A stretch of 5,001 nucleotides of DNA, taken from the NCBI GenBank assembly GCA_019308145.1, contig JAFDIG010000184.1, forward strand, positions 1 to 5,001, in the 5' to 3' direction. A program made the position numbers and the translations under genes. Origin of the DNA: Deltaproteobacteria bacterium (lineage in GTDB: Bacteria; Desulfobacterota; JAFDIG01). The notes below the pieces were generated by a model. It ran no database searches and was not told the origin of the DNA. It saw only the letters and a list, made by a program, of their open reading frames with translations. Position 1 is the first letter of the stretch; each line of letters opens with the position of its first letter. Of the stretch, positions 1 through 5,001 are shown one piece after another.

Positions 1-1
1 T

Positions 2-445
2 GCACCTAAAATCCTTGGTACTGATGGAAAAAGCAAAATGTCCAAAAGTATGAATAATTATATTGGTTTGTTAGAATCTGAGGATGTTATATGGGAAAAG
101 ATAAGAACAGCTGTAACTGATGAAAATAGAAAAAGACGCTCTGATCCAGGAAATCCCAGTATCTGCAATATATATACAATCCATACCGCTTTTTCTTCTC
201 CTGAAGAACTTGATATGATTGATAGAGAATGTCGTAAGGCTGGTATAGGATGTATTGACTGCAAAAAAATTCTGATGAAAAACCTATGGAAAGAGATTGC
301 TCCAATTCAAGAAAAAGCAAAAGAGTTTTTAAACAATGAAAATGAGGTAAAAGATATCCTTCGTGATGGAGCAAAAAAGTGTAAACAGATTTCAGAATCT
401 GTTATGGCAGAAGTTAAGGAAAAAACTGGTATTTCCCCTTTTTAG
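2..445 (+). CDS. trpS: Tryptophanyl-tRNA synthetase, C-terminal part (5' end outside window)
   Basis: This is the last 147 codons of a class I aminoacyl-tRNA synthetase that charges tRNA-Trp with tryptophan using ATP in the cytoplasm. The reading frame is open from base 2, and the start lies to the left. The KMSKS ATP-binding loop is encoded at 35-49, preceded by APKILGTDGKS, which resembles the usual segment before this loop in TrpRS. Downstream are marks typical of TrpRS rather than TyrRS: TDENRKRRSDPGNP, the CNIYTIHTAFSSPEE stretch and GIGCIDCKK. The C-terminal helix ends in KEKTGISPF before a TAG stop at 443-445. A complete bacterial TrpRS is about 330 residues, so a little over half is missing here. 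The gene converges on the phosphatase gene with a 29-bp gap that holds only an A/T tract. No frameshift or lost motif is visible. Function is assigned from family motifs with high confidence. Confidence 0.93.
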   Translation, partial: APKILGTDGKSKMSKSMNNYIGLLESEDVIWEKIRTAVTDENRKRRSDPGNPSICNIYTIHTAFSSPEELDMIDRECRKAGIGCIDCKKILMKNLWKEIAPIQEKAKEFLNNENEVKDILRDGAKKCKQISESVMAEVKEKTGISPF

Positions 446-474
446 ATAAAAATTTTTTTATACGCAAACACTTA

Positions 475-1293
475 TTATTTAAGCACTTTTATAATCTCTT
501 CATTCAAATCGGTTGTTCTTGTTGCAATAATATTGTAATCTGGAGAGAAAGGTTCTAATCTTTCTATTTCTTTGCCTGAAAGGTCTGTAACAACACCTCC
601 TAACTCTTGAAAAGCTAATAATCCAGCAGCAAAACTTTCAACAGATAATTTATTGCGTATATCCACCAATGCATCCAGATTCCCTAAAATAACTTGCATC
701 ATTTCTACAACACAACTTCCAAAATTTCTCACAACCTTTACTTCTTGAAGTAAATTTGATAAATATTTAACCTTTTTTGATGGTAAAGATGTAATAGGAA
801 GAACTATTGAACTTTTCTTAAGAGAAGGGGATGGTAAAGGGGAGAGAGGCTTGTCGTTAAACAGAACCTCTTCACCTTTTTCTACATATATGGTATCGCC
901 TGTAAAAACAGAACCTAATATACCAGAATATATATCTTTAAAACTGTTAGCTGATTCTTTATATTCAAAAAACGCCATGGAAAAACCAACAAAAGGGATA
1001 TTATGTTCAAAATTCCAGGAGCCATCTACAGGGTCAAGGAGCACCAAAAAGGATGGTTTTCCTCTTTTGAATTTTATTAGTCCTGATTCCTCTGAAAAGA
1101 TCTTTACAGGAAAAGGAAATCTTTCTCCTAAATAATTAAGAACCAATTTTTCTGCTTTAATGTTAAACTCTCTTATTGGTCGTCCCTTCTCATTTACTCT
1201 TATAACCTTTTTATGATTAATTCCTTCCTGTAAAAGATAATCCTTAACTGTTTCAAAAATAATTAGAGAGTGATCATGAAGTTCCCTATCCAT
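475..1293 (-). CDS. Inositol-monophosphatase-family phosphatase with altered metal site
   Basis: This 272-residue protein belongs to the Mg-dependent, lithium-sensitive sugar-phosphatase superfamily (IMPase, archaeal-type IMPase/FBPase, CysQ, SuhB). Visible motifs are the metal-binding SEES (E68), the core DPVDG (D87, D90) followed by SWNF (92-95), and a late FAAG (221-224). The segment around residues 188-212 (VRNFGSCVVEM and GNLDALVDIR) resembles the archaeal IMPase/FBPase branch more than SuhB. Two positions differ from the canonical enzyme. The Asp of the WDxAAG motif, a ligand of the second metal, aligns with Ser220. The Asp before the first conserved Glu aligns with Asn44 (E48 is kept). 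It is probably a soluble cytosolic phosphatase, but its substrate (inositol phosphate, fructose bisphosphate, PAP or NAD(P)-type) cannot be told from sequence, and activity may be reduced or altered. The ATG at 1291-1293 is preceded by a purine-rich GGGAAAGGAA that serves as ribosome binding site. The gene is divergent from the ABM gene and convergent with trpS. Confidence 0.88.
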   Translation of the reverse strand: MDRELHDHSLIIFETVKDYLLQEGINHKKVIRVNEKGRPIREFNIKAEKLVLNYLGERFPFPVKIFSEESGLIKFKRGKPSFLVLLDPVDGSWNFEHNIPFVGFSMAFFEYKESANSFKDIYSGILGSVFTGDTIYVEKGEEVLFNDKPLSPLPSPSLKKSSIVLPITSLPSKKVKYLSNLLQEVKVVRNFGSCVVEMMQVILGNLDALVDIRNKLSVESFAAGLLAFQELGGVVTDLSGKEIERLEPFSPDYNIIATRTTDLNEEIIKVLK

Positions 1294-1440
1294 TTCCTTT
1301 CCCTTTTAAATTAAAATATTTTATATCTTTCCTTTATCTTAATCTTTATATATCAGAATTCTTTAATAAAGTCTAACAAAAATAGAAAACAAATAAAGAA
1401 TAAAAATTTATATTATTTAGCAAGAAAAAACAAAAAAATG

Positions 1441-1468
1441 TTGCAATATATGAAAATACCAATATAAT
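1441..1468 (+). promoter_or_regulatory. Sigma-70-type promoter for the ABM-domain gene
   Basis: A perfect TATAAT (-10) lies at 1463-1468, with TTGCAA (4 of 6 matches to the -35 consensus) at 1441-1446 and a 16-bp spacer. Transcription would begin near 1475 and give a leader of about 45 nt before the ATG at 1520. The rest of the 226-bp divergent intergenic region (1294-1519) is AT-rich. I see no RNA gene, operator-like palindrome or clear promoter for the leftward phosphatase gene in it, although its promoter must lie there. Confidence 0.55.
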
Positions 1469-1505
1469 TACTAAAAGAGTTATTAAAAATTTTTTTAATC
1501 TTTAA

Positions 1506-1513
1506 AAGGAGGT
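1506..1513 (+). promoter_or_regulatory. Ribosome binding site of the ABM-domain gene
   Basis: AAGGAGGT is a full Shine-Dalgarno match, ending 6 nt before the ATG at 1520. This fixes the start of the small gene and predicts efficient translation. Confidence 0.85.
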
Positions 1514-1519
1514 CTGATA

Positions 1520-1807
1520 ATGGCAATTAAAGTTCTAATTTCCAGGAATATTAAGCCTAATAAAGCGAATGAAATGAGCGCATTGTTTAAAGAGATGCGA
1601 TACAAAGCTATGGATACTGTTGGCTATATTTCAGGTGAAACACTGCGTGAATATAATAACCCAAACCACTACTTGATTATTAGCACATGGAGATCAATCG
1701 AAGATTGGAATAACTGGTTTAATTCCTCACAAAGAAAAGAGATGATGAAAAAAATAGAACCATTATTAGAAGGTCCAACTAAAATTGAATTATTTGTTTA
1801 TCCATAA
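1520..1807 (+). CDS. ABM-domain (antibiotic biosynthesis monooxygenase-like) small protein
   Basis: This is a 95-residue single-domain protein of the dimeric alpha/beta-barrel (ferredoxin-like) fold. The pattern is typical of the ABM family: a first beta strand (AIKVLISRNI, 2-11), an amphipathic helix (about 14-31), then GYISGETL (35-42), a strand with YLIISTW (51-57), and the helix DWNNW (62-66) with its conserved Trp residues. A last strand (KIELFVYP) closes the barrel. Family members include heme-degrading monooxygenases, quinol monooxygenases and many conserved proteins of unknown substrate. No heme- or quinone-specific signature can be recognised here, so the role stays open. The protein is probably a cytosolic homodimer because it has no signal peptide or membrane segment. 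Length fits the family and the gene looks intact. It stands alone with its own promoter, a strong ribosome binding site and a hairpin terminator, so it is a monocistronic unit. Confidence 0.88.
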   Translation: MAIKVLISRNIKPNKANEMSALFKEMRYKAMDTVGYISGETLREYNNPNHYLIISTWRSIEDWNNWFNSSQRKEMMKKIEPLLEGPTKIELFVYP

Positions 1808-1844
1808 TTTTTACGAATTAATAATGATTTATATTTTTCTAAAT

Positions 1845-1870
1845 AAAGCCTTTTTTAAGGCTTTTCCTTT
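1845..1870 (+). terminator. Intrinsic terminator, possibly bidirectional, between convergent genes
   Basis: An 8-bp perfect stem AAAGCCTT / AAGGCTTT (1845-1852 and 1857-1864) encloses a TTTT loop. On the plus strand it is followed by TCCTTTTT, which ends transcription of the ABM gene 37 bp after its stop. On the minus strand the stem is followed by ATTTAG, a weaker T-tract. The stem begins only 6 bp beyond the kinase stop codon (1871-1873), so the same hairpin may also end the kinase transcript. Confidence 0.75.
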
Positions 1871-4321
1871 TTATGTAGATAAATCTAAGTCCATAATTAT
1901 CTCACTGATTTTTTGATATCTCTTTGTTTTATCTTTCTCTATGGATTTCATTATTACTTTATTCAGCCATTCAGGTATAGAAGGATTAATTGATTTAGGT
2001 TCTTTTGGAATAGTATGAAGATGGTGATAAAGTACTTCCCCATGAGTAAATGGTGGATCTCCTGTACTCATTTGATACATAATGCATCCCAAAGAATATA
2101 TATCATATCTTGGATCAACAGGTTCACCTCTTATCTGTTCAGGAGACATATAAAGAGGAGTTCCTTTTATTGATGTACGAGACATCATCGCTTTTTCTAC
2201 AATCTTTGCTATACCAAAATCCATTATCTTTATTATATTATTTTTAGTTACCATTATATTAGCTGGTTTTATATCTCTATGCACTATATTTTTGCTATGA
2301 GCATAATCAAGGGCAGAACAAATCTGTAATACCATATTTTTTATTACATAAGGAGGAAGAGTACGTCTTTTATCCAATATCTCTTTTAATGTTAATCCTT
2401 CTATAAACTCCATTATAAGGCATATATCACCTTCATCTTCTATAATGTCATATAGTGTTACAATATAAGGATGATTCAATGTTGCAATAATTTTTGCTTC
2501 TCGTTTAAAATCTTCTAAATGCTCTTTACTCTCTTTAAGATAATCAGGTAGAACTTTATAAGCTACTATCCTATCTAACACGTTATCTTTTGCCTTATAA
2601 ACAAGTCCCATGCTACCTTGCCCTATCTCTTCAATAGGTACATAACGCTTAACCACCTTGTTTCTCTTTTCTGTTTCTATTCTATATTTCAATCGTTTAA
2701 TTCTTTGATTTACATCTCTGTAACTAATATCAATAGTAAGAATCTTTTCAAATACCTCTAAAGCTTCTTTTAGTTTTTCACTTTTTTCAAGTACTATTCC
2801 ATATTCATAAAAATAATCGATATTTGTTGTAGAAGGCTCCTCATCAGAAAGAGCCTTTAAATATTTTTCACGAGCAAAATTGTATGCACCTTTTTTCGCA
2901 AAAAGTTGTCCTAAAAATAGTTCCACCTTTTTTGATGAAGGAGCTTTTTGCACTGTAGCTATTGCCTTATCTATTTCACCTCTTTCAGCAAGGATATATC
3001 CTGCTTCCAGAAAATTACCTGCTTTTTCATAATTTTTTATAGCGCTAGAAAAATCCTTTAATTTTAGATATAACTTTGCTGCCCTCTCGTATTGTTTTGC
3101 CATTTCAAATGCTTGTGCTGCTCTTAAATCTTCGTGTATGAAAAGCAGAAGGTCCCCTGCCTTTTCATAATCACCTCCTAAAATTGCCATTTCGCTTGCA
3201 TTGAAAAAACTACCAGCCCGTTCATAAATTTCAGCTGCCTTAATATATTCTTCTGCTTTCTCATACATATGAGCAGCTTCAGCAAGATCGCTTATCGAAA
3301 TATGGTATAATGCCATCATCTCATAATATTTCTTATCATTTCCCATCTCTTTATAGAGTTTAGCAGCCTCCTGGTATCTTCTATGCTCAGCATAAATATT
3401 CACTGCTTTTTCCAACATGTTAGCTTTTAGATAAATCTCTGCTGCTTTTAAGTGCTCACCCACTTTAATATAAATCTCTGCAGCTTTTTCAAAGTCATTA
3501 GTTTTTAAATATAGTTCAGATGCTCTTAAAGCTAATCTTTTTACCTTTGAATTTGTTGATAAATACTGAGGATCCCCTATTAGCTTCATTTTTGATGATT
3601 CCTTTATATATAATTCTTCAAATAGCTCTGCAGCTTTACCGAATTGATTAGCCTTTACAAGCATATCCCCTGCTTTCTCAAAAAAATTGTTTTTTAAATA
3701 TAATCTGGCAGCTTCTTCATAGTTGTGGGCTTTTTCAAACATTTCAGCGGCAAAAAAAATCTTGTTTGCTTTTTCAAATAAGCTGCCAGCTAAATTAAAT
3801 TTTCCCCTCTTTTGGTAACACCTGGCAGCTTCTTCATATTTTTTAACCCTTTCATAATATAAAGCAGCATTTTCAAAAAGCCCCATCCTTTCATAAATAC
3901 GTGCTGCATTACTATGATCTCTTCCCTTTTTAAACATTTCTAAAGCATTTTGTAGATCCCCACCCCTTTCAAAGGCATGTGCTGCAGCTAAATAATTTTT
4001 ACTTTTTAAGTATTGTTCTGCCTCTTTAATATGTTCTTTTTTCCTTCTCTGTTCTAAAACTTTAGGATCTTTATATCCTTCTTTAATATGCCTAGTAATT
4101 GCTTTATAAACTATTTTGAAAACAATAAAAAGAATGATAATAGGAATCCCATACTTCATCCCTTTTTTTACATTTTTATTCTCCATTATCTTTTGCAAAC
4201 TACTTAAACTGTTATCTATTCCCCCTCTATAATCATCCTGTGCAAAACAAGTAATACCTAACGTTATTATTACTGCCAAAATTAAAATAAAGATTACAAA
4301 GAACTTTCTCTTATTATTCAC
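1871..4321 (-). CDS. Membrane-anchored TPR-like solenoid / Ser-Thr protein kinase fusion
   Basis: This 816-residue protein has a Hanks-type (eukaryotic-like) Ser/Thr kinase domain at its C-terminus. Residues 1-27 form a signal peptide or anchor (NNKRK, then a long hydrophobic run, with CFA before Q28 as a possible signal peptidase I site). A short segment of about 30 residues follows, then a second hydrophobic segment (about 58-73) and a basic stretch. This suggests the solenoid and kinase face the cytoplasm. Residues 100-465 hold about 25 helical units of exactly 13 residues with an A-A-x-x-(Y/F) core, and 466-535 look like two ordinary TPRs. The kinase (about 560-816) is complete: GQGSMG loop (567-572), K589, E608, HRDIKPAN (681-688; catalytic D683), DFG (701-703), SPE (726-728), D740 and R801. 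The activation loop carries S714, T716 and S717 as possible phosphorylation sites. It is probably an active kinase whose solenoid binds partners or substrates; target and signal are unknown. The start is a GTG directly after an in-frame TAA, with a weak GGGG ribosome binding site 7 nt upstream. It is the only start that keeps the whole signal peptide. Confidence 0.92.
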   Translation of the reverse strand: MNNKRKFFVIFILILAVIITLGITCFAQDDYRGGIDNSLSSLQKIMENKNVKKGMKYGIPIIILFIVFKIVYKAITRHIKEGYKDPKVLEQRRKKEHIKEAEQYLKSKNYLAAAHAFERGGDLQNALEMFKKGRDHSNAARIYERMGLFENAALYYERVKKYEEAARCYQKRGKFNLAGSLFEKANKIFFAAEMFEKAHNYEEAARLYLKNNFFEKAGDMLVKANQFGKAAELFEELYIKESSKMKLIGDPQYLSTNSKVKRLALRASELYLKTNDFEKAAEIYIKVGEHLKAAEIYLKANMLEKAVNIYAEHRRYQEAAKLYKEMGNDKKYYEMMALYHISISDLAEAAHMYEKAEEYIKAAEIYERAGSFFNASEMAILGGDYEKAGDLLLFIHEDLRAAQAFEMAKQYERAAKLYLKLKDFSSAIKNYEKAGNFLEAGYILAERGEIDKAIATVQKAPSSKKVELFLGQLFAKKGAYNFAREKYLKALSDEEPSTTNIDYFYEYGIVLEKSEKLKEALEVFEKILTIDISYRDVNQRIKRLKYRIETEKRNKVVKRYVPIEEIGQGSMGLVYKAKDNVLDRIVAYKVLPDYLKESKEHLEDFKREAKIIATLNHPYIVTLYDIIEDEGDICLIMEFIEGLTLKEILDKRRTLPPYVIKNMVLQICSALDYAHSKNIVHRDIKPANIMVTKNNIIKIMDFGIAKIVEKAMMSRTSIKGTPLYMSPEQIRGEPVDPRYDIYSLGCIMYQMSTGDPPFTHGEVLYHHLHTIPKEPKSINPSIPEWLNKVIMKSIEKDKTKRYQKISEIIMDLDLST
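1874..2644 (-). other. Ser/Thr protein kinase catalytic domain (residues ~560-816)
   Basis: All residues needed for catalysis are present: ATP-positioning K589 with E608, catalytic D683 in an HRD motif, N688, and metal-binding D701 of DFG. The nearest bacterial type is PknB-like, but the domain lies at the C-terminus behind the sensor or scaffold part, whereas PknB-type receptors carry it at the N-terminus with extracellular repeats after the membrane segment. Confidence 0.92.
2927..4024 (-). repeat. Coding repeat: about 25 helical units of exactly 13 residues (39 bp)
   Basis: The first core position of the A-A-x-x-(Y/F) unit falls at residues 113, 126, 139, 152, 165, 178, 191, 204, 217 and 230. 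It then falls at 267, 280, 293, 306, 319 and (weakly) 332, and at 349, 362, 375, 388, 401, 414, 427, 440 and 453. Within each block every step is exactly 13. A degenerate extra unit sits at residue 100. Two breaks occur: a 24-residue insertion (between the units at 230 and 267) and a 4-residue insertion (between 332 and 349). Each unit is probably one short helix plus a turn, so two units make a TPR-like hairpin of 26 residues instead of the standard 34. The DNA copies have diverged (three KAAEIY units use different codons), so the array is old and not a recent slippage product. Confidence 0.85.
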
Positions 4322-4438
4322 TTAAAAACCCCATTTTAACATCAAAAGAATTTAAAAAATCATCTAAGATTTTTATAATAACTACTTACTTATGACTTTT
4401 AAATTAACATTTTAATTTGTTTCTTTCAAGCAATTTTC
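4322..4438. other. Upstream region of the kinase gene
   Basis: These 117 bp of AT-rich DNA lie between the kinase start and the IS remnant and must hold the leftward kinase promoter. The best candidate on the minus strand is TTGAAA (4429-4424), a 17-bp spacer and a poor TAATTT (4406-4401) preceded by TGT, which could act as an extended -10. The support is weak. I see no operator palindrome or RNA gene. Confidence 0.3.
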
Positions 4439-4466
4439 AAAAGGGTCATGTAAAATACTTTGTGTC
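4439..4466 (+). repeat. Left terminal inverted repeat
   Basis: It begins with the 13-base block AAAAGGGTCATGT and ends with TTTGTGTC, pairing with 4843-4870 at 24 of 28 positions. The four mismatches all lie in the A/T-rich middle, while both conserved blocks are intact, as expected for transposase recognition sequences. Confidence 0.85.
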
Positions 4467-4499
4467 AAAAAAGCTTTTTAAAAAAAGGAGGTACACCCC

Positions 4500-4702
4500 A
4501 TGGCACAAAATTCATATAATACGATGAAAGAAGTAAAGGAATATAAATGAAAAAGATGTTACCGCTCCTATACAAATAAAACGGTCAAAGAAGTTATGAA
4601 AAGAGAGATGAATATCTTGATAAATATCTTGATGAACTTAGCAGGAAAGAAAAAGGGAATAGAAGAAAAAATGTTGGGCACATAAAACAAGGAATAACAT
4701 AA
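4500..4702 (+). pseudogene. Transposase gene relic, frameshifted
   Basis: A strong AAGGAGGT (4485-4492) stands 7 nt before an ATG at 4500, but the frame stops after 16 codons (TGA 4548-4550). A plausible continuation follows in the +1 frame (EKDVTAPIQIKRSKKL, 4549-4596), and another in the third frame (EYLDKYLDELSRKEKGNRR, 4610-4666) that runs to a TAA at 4700-4702. Read together these form a charged, helical N-terminal region like that of IS256-type transposases just before the GN-R-NG motif; the catalytic DDE part is absent. At least two frameshifts and the missing remainder make it non-functional. The family call rests on weak similarity judged by eye. Confidence 0.5.
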
Positions 4703-4842
4703 ATTATGTTAAAGAAGGGAGATAAAAAAGAGGTAAAGAGAGATATTCATATAGGGTTTTTGCTGATAAAACCTCTAAAGAATACTTTTTACTATATTCT
4801 TTCATCTAAATAAAAACCAGGTGTTTATATTCCTTTCTCGAT

Positions 4843-4870
4843 GACACAAAATTATTGACATGACCCTTTT
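4843..4870 (-). repeat. Right terminal inverted repeat
   Basis: This is the inverted partner of 4439-4466, ending in ACATGACCCTTTT. It contains a TTGACA hexamer (4855-4860) pointing outward, but no fitting -10 follows at 16-18 bp, so it is not a promoter by itself. Confidence 0.85.
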
Positions 4871-4879
4871 ACATTTTTC

Positions 4880-4908
4880 TTGACATCTCTAAATCTTATT
4901 ATTAAAAT
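4880..4908 (+). promoter_or_regulatory. Strong sigma-70-type promoter for the truncated right-hand gene
   Basis: A perfect TTGACA (4880-4885), a 17-bp spacer and TAAAAT (4903-4908; 5 of 6 to consensus) make this the best promoter in the window. Transcription would start near 4915, about 29 nt before the ATG at 4944. The -35 box begins one base after the possible target duplication of the IS remnant, 9 bp beyond its right repeat. Confidence 0.7.
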
Positions 4909-4943
4909 TATTTTAAAAAATCTTAATATAAAAAAGCTAACTT

Positions 4944-5001
4944 ATGAAAAAGTTGATTTTACCTATTTTAATTTTATTTACTTTTGTCTTTTTTTCAAAA
5001 A
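4944..5001 (+). CDS. N-terminus of a secreted or membrane protein (3' end outside window)
   Basis: Only 19 codons are visible. They read as a typical signal peptide or membrane anchor: MKK, then a hydrophobic run LILPILILFTFVFF, then SK at the window edge. The ATG is the first start after the promoter, and the preceding leader (AAAAAGCTAACTT) has no clear Shine-Dalgarno sequence, so the start is supported by the signal-peptide pattern and the promoter spacing and not by a ribosome binding site. The mature protein and its function cannot be told. It is transcribed away from the kinase gene, with the IS remnant in between. Confidence 0.6.
   Translation, partial: MKKLILPILILFTFVFFSK

Larger units (their letters stand above)
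4439..4870 (+). mobile_element. Decayed or internally deleted IS element with 28-bp inverted repeats, possibly IS256-like
   Basis: The 432-bp segment is bounded by inverted repeats that match at 24 of 28 positions. It carries a strong ribosome binding site (4485-4492), an ATG at 4500 and a transposase-like relic that is broken in several frames. A full-length IS of this type would be over 1 kb, so most of the transposase gene has been lost. The element is non-autonomous, comparable to a MITE, and could move only if a related transposase is supplied elsewhere in the genome. The GGGTCATGT ends and the K/E-rich amino-terminal relic suggest the IS256 (mutator-like) family; ISLre2 or another family is possible. 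Flanks are CAATTTTC (4431-4438) and CATTTTTC (4872-4879), which agree at 7 of 8 bases and may be a decayed target duplication, although the right copy sits one base away from the repeat end. Confidence 0.7.

Noticed and set aside
58..374. Minus-strand ORFs of 68 and 95 codons overlapping trpS
   Set aside because: They are antisense to the conserved TrpRS coding sequence and show no domain or start signal.
449..461. A/T palindrome between trpS and the phosphatase gene as a shared terminator
   Set aside because: The possible stem is purely A:T with no loop or GC pairs, so it is too weak to call a terminator.
851..1135. 94-codon plus-strand ORF inside the phosphatase gene
   Set aside because: It lies antisense to a gene with clear family motifs, has no ribosome binding site and resembles no known protein; it is a shadow frame.
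2927..4024. CRISPR-like or satellite reading of the 39-bp periodicity
   Set aside because: The period comes from 13-residue protein units with diverged codons inside an open frame; there are no conserved DNA repeats with spacers.
4241..4260. Lipoprotein signal in the kinase N-terminus (Cys25)
   Set aside because: The residues before Cys25 are G-I-T, which do not fit a lipobox; a signal peptidase I site or uncleaved anchor fits better.
4468..4479. 12-bp perfect palindrome AAAAAGCTTTTT near the left end of the IS remnant
   Set aside because: In such AT-rich DNA a 12-bp palindrome without a spacer is weak evidence for an operator or hairpin.
4706..4813. 35-codon plus-strand ORF inside the IS remnant
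   Set aside because: It has no ribosome binding site and follows decayed transposase sequence; it is probably part of the relic and not a gene.

Overview
The window is strongly AT-rich bacterial DNA (roughly 30% GC by eye, not computed). The ORFs use standard bacterial punctuation: strong AAGGAGGT ribosome binding sites, consensus-like -35/-10 promoters and a hairpin-plus-T-tract terminator. A secreted or membrane-anchored Hanks-type kinase, an inositol-monophosphatase-family enzyme and a small ABM-domain protein suggest a low-GC, probably Gram-negative or deep-branching bacterium. I cannot place it more precisely from sequence alone.

Layout, left to right. (1) 2-445 (+): the 3' end of tryptophanyl-tRNA synthetase (trpS), from just before its KMSKS loop. 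(2) 475-1293 (-): an inositol-monophosphatase-superfamily phosphatase, convergent with trpS, in which one canonical metal-binding Asp appears to be replaced. (3) 1294-1519: an AT-rich divergent intergenic region with a good promoter for the next gene. (4) 1520-1807 (+): a 95-residue ABM-domain (dimeric alpha/beta barrel) protein, followed by a hairpin terminator that may work in both directions. (5) 1871-4321 (-): an 816-residue protein with an N-terminal signal/anchor, a second membrane segment, about 25 helical units in an exact 13-residue register, two ordinary TPR-like units, and a complete C-terminal Ser/Thr protein kinase domain. (6) 4439-4870: a roughly 430-bp decayed insertion-sequence remnant with 28-bp terminal inverted repeats and a transposase relic broken in several frames. 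(7) 4880-5001 (+): a strong promoter and the first 19 codons of a protein that starts with a signal peptide and runs off the window.

The genes do not form an operon; orientations alternate and each appears to be its own transcription unit. Nothing here proves a new multi-gene system. The most distinctive items are the regular 13-residue solenoid fused to a membrane-anchored kinase, the altered metal site of the phosphatase, and the small IS remnant that sits directly upstream of a promoter.
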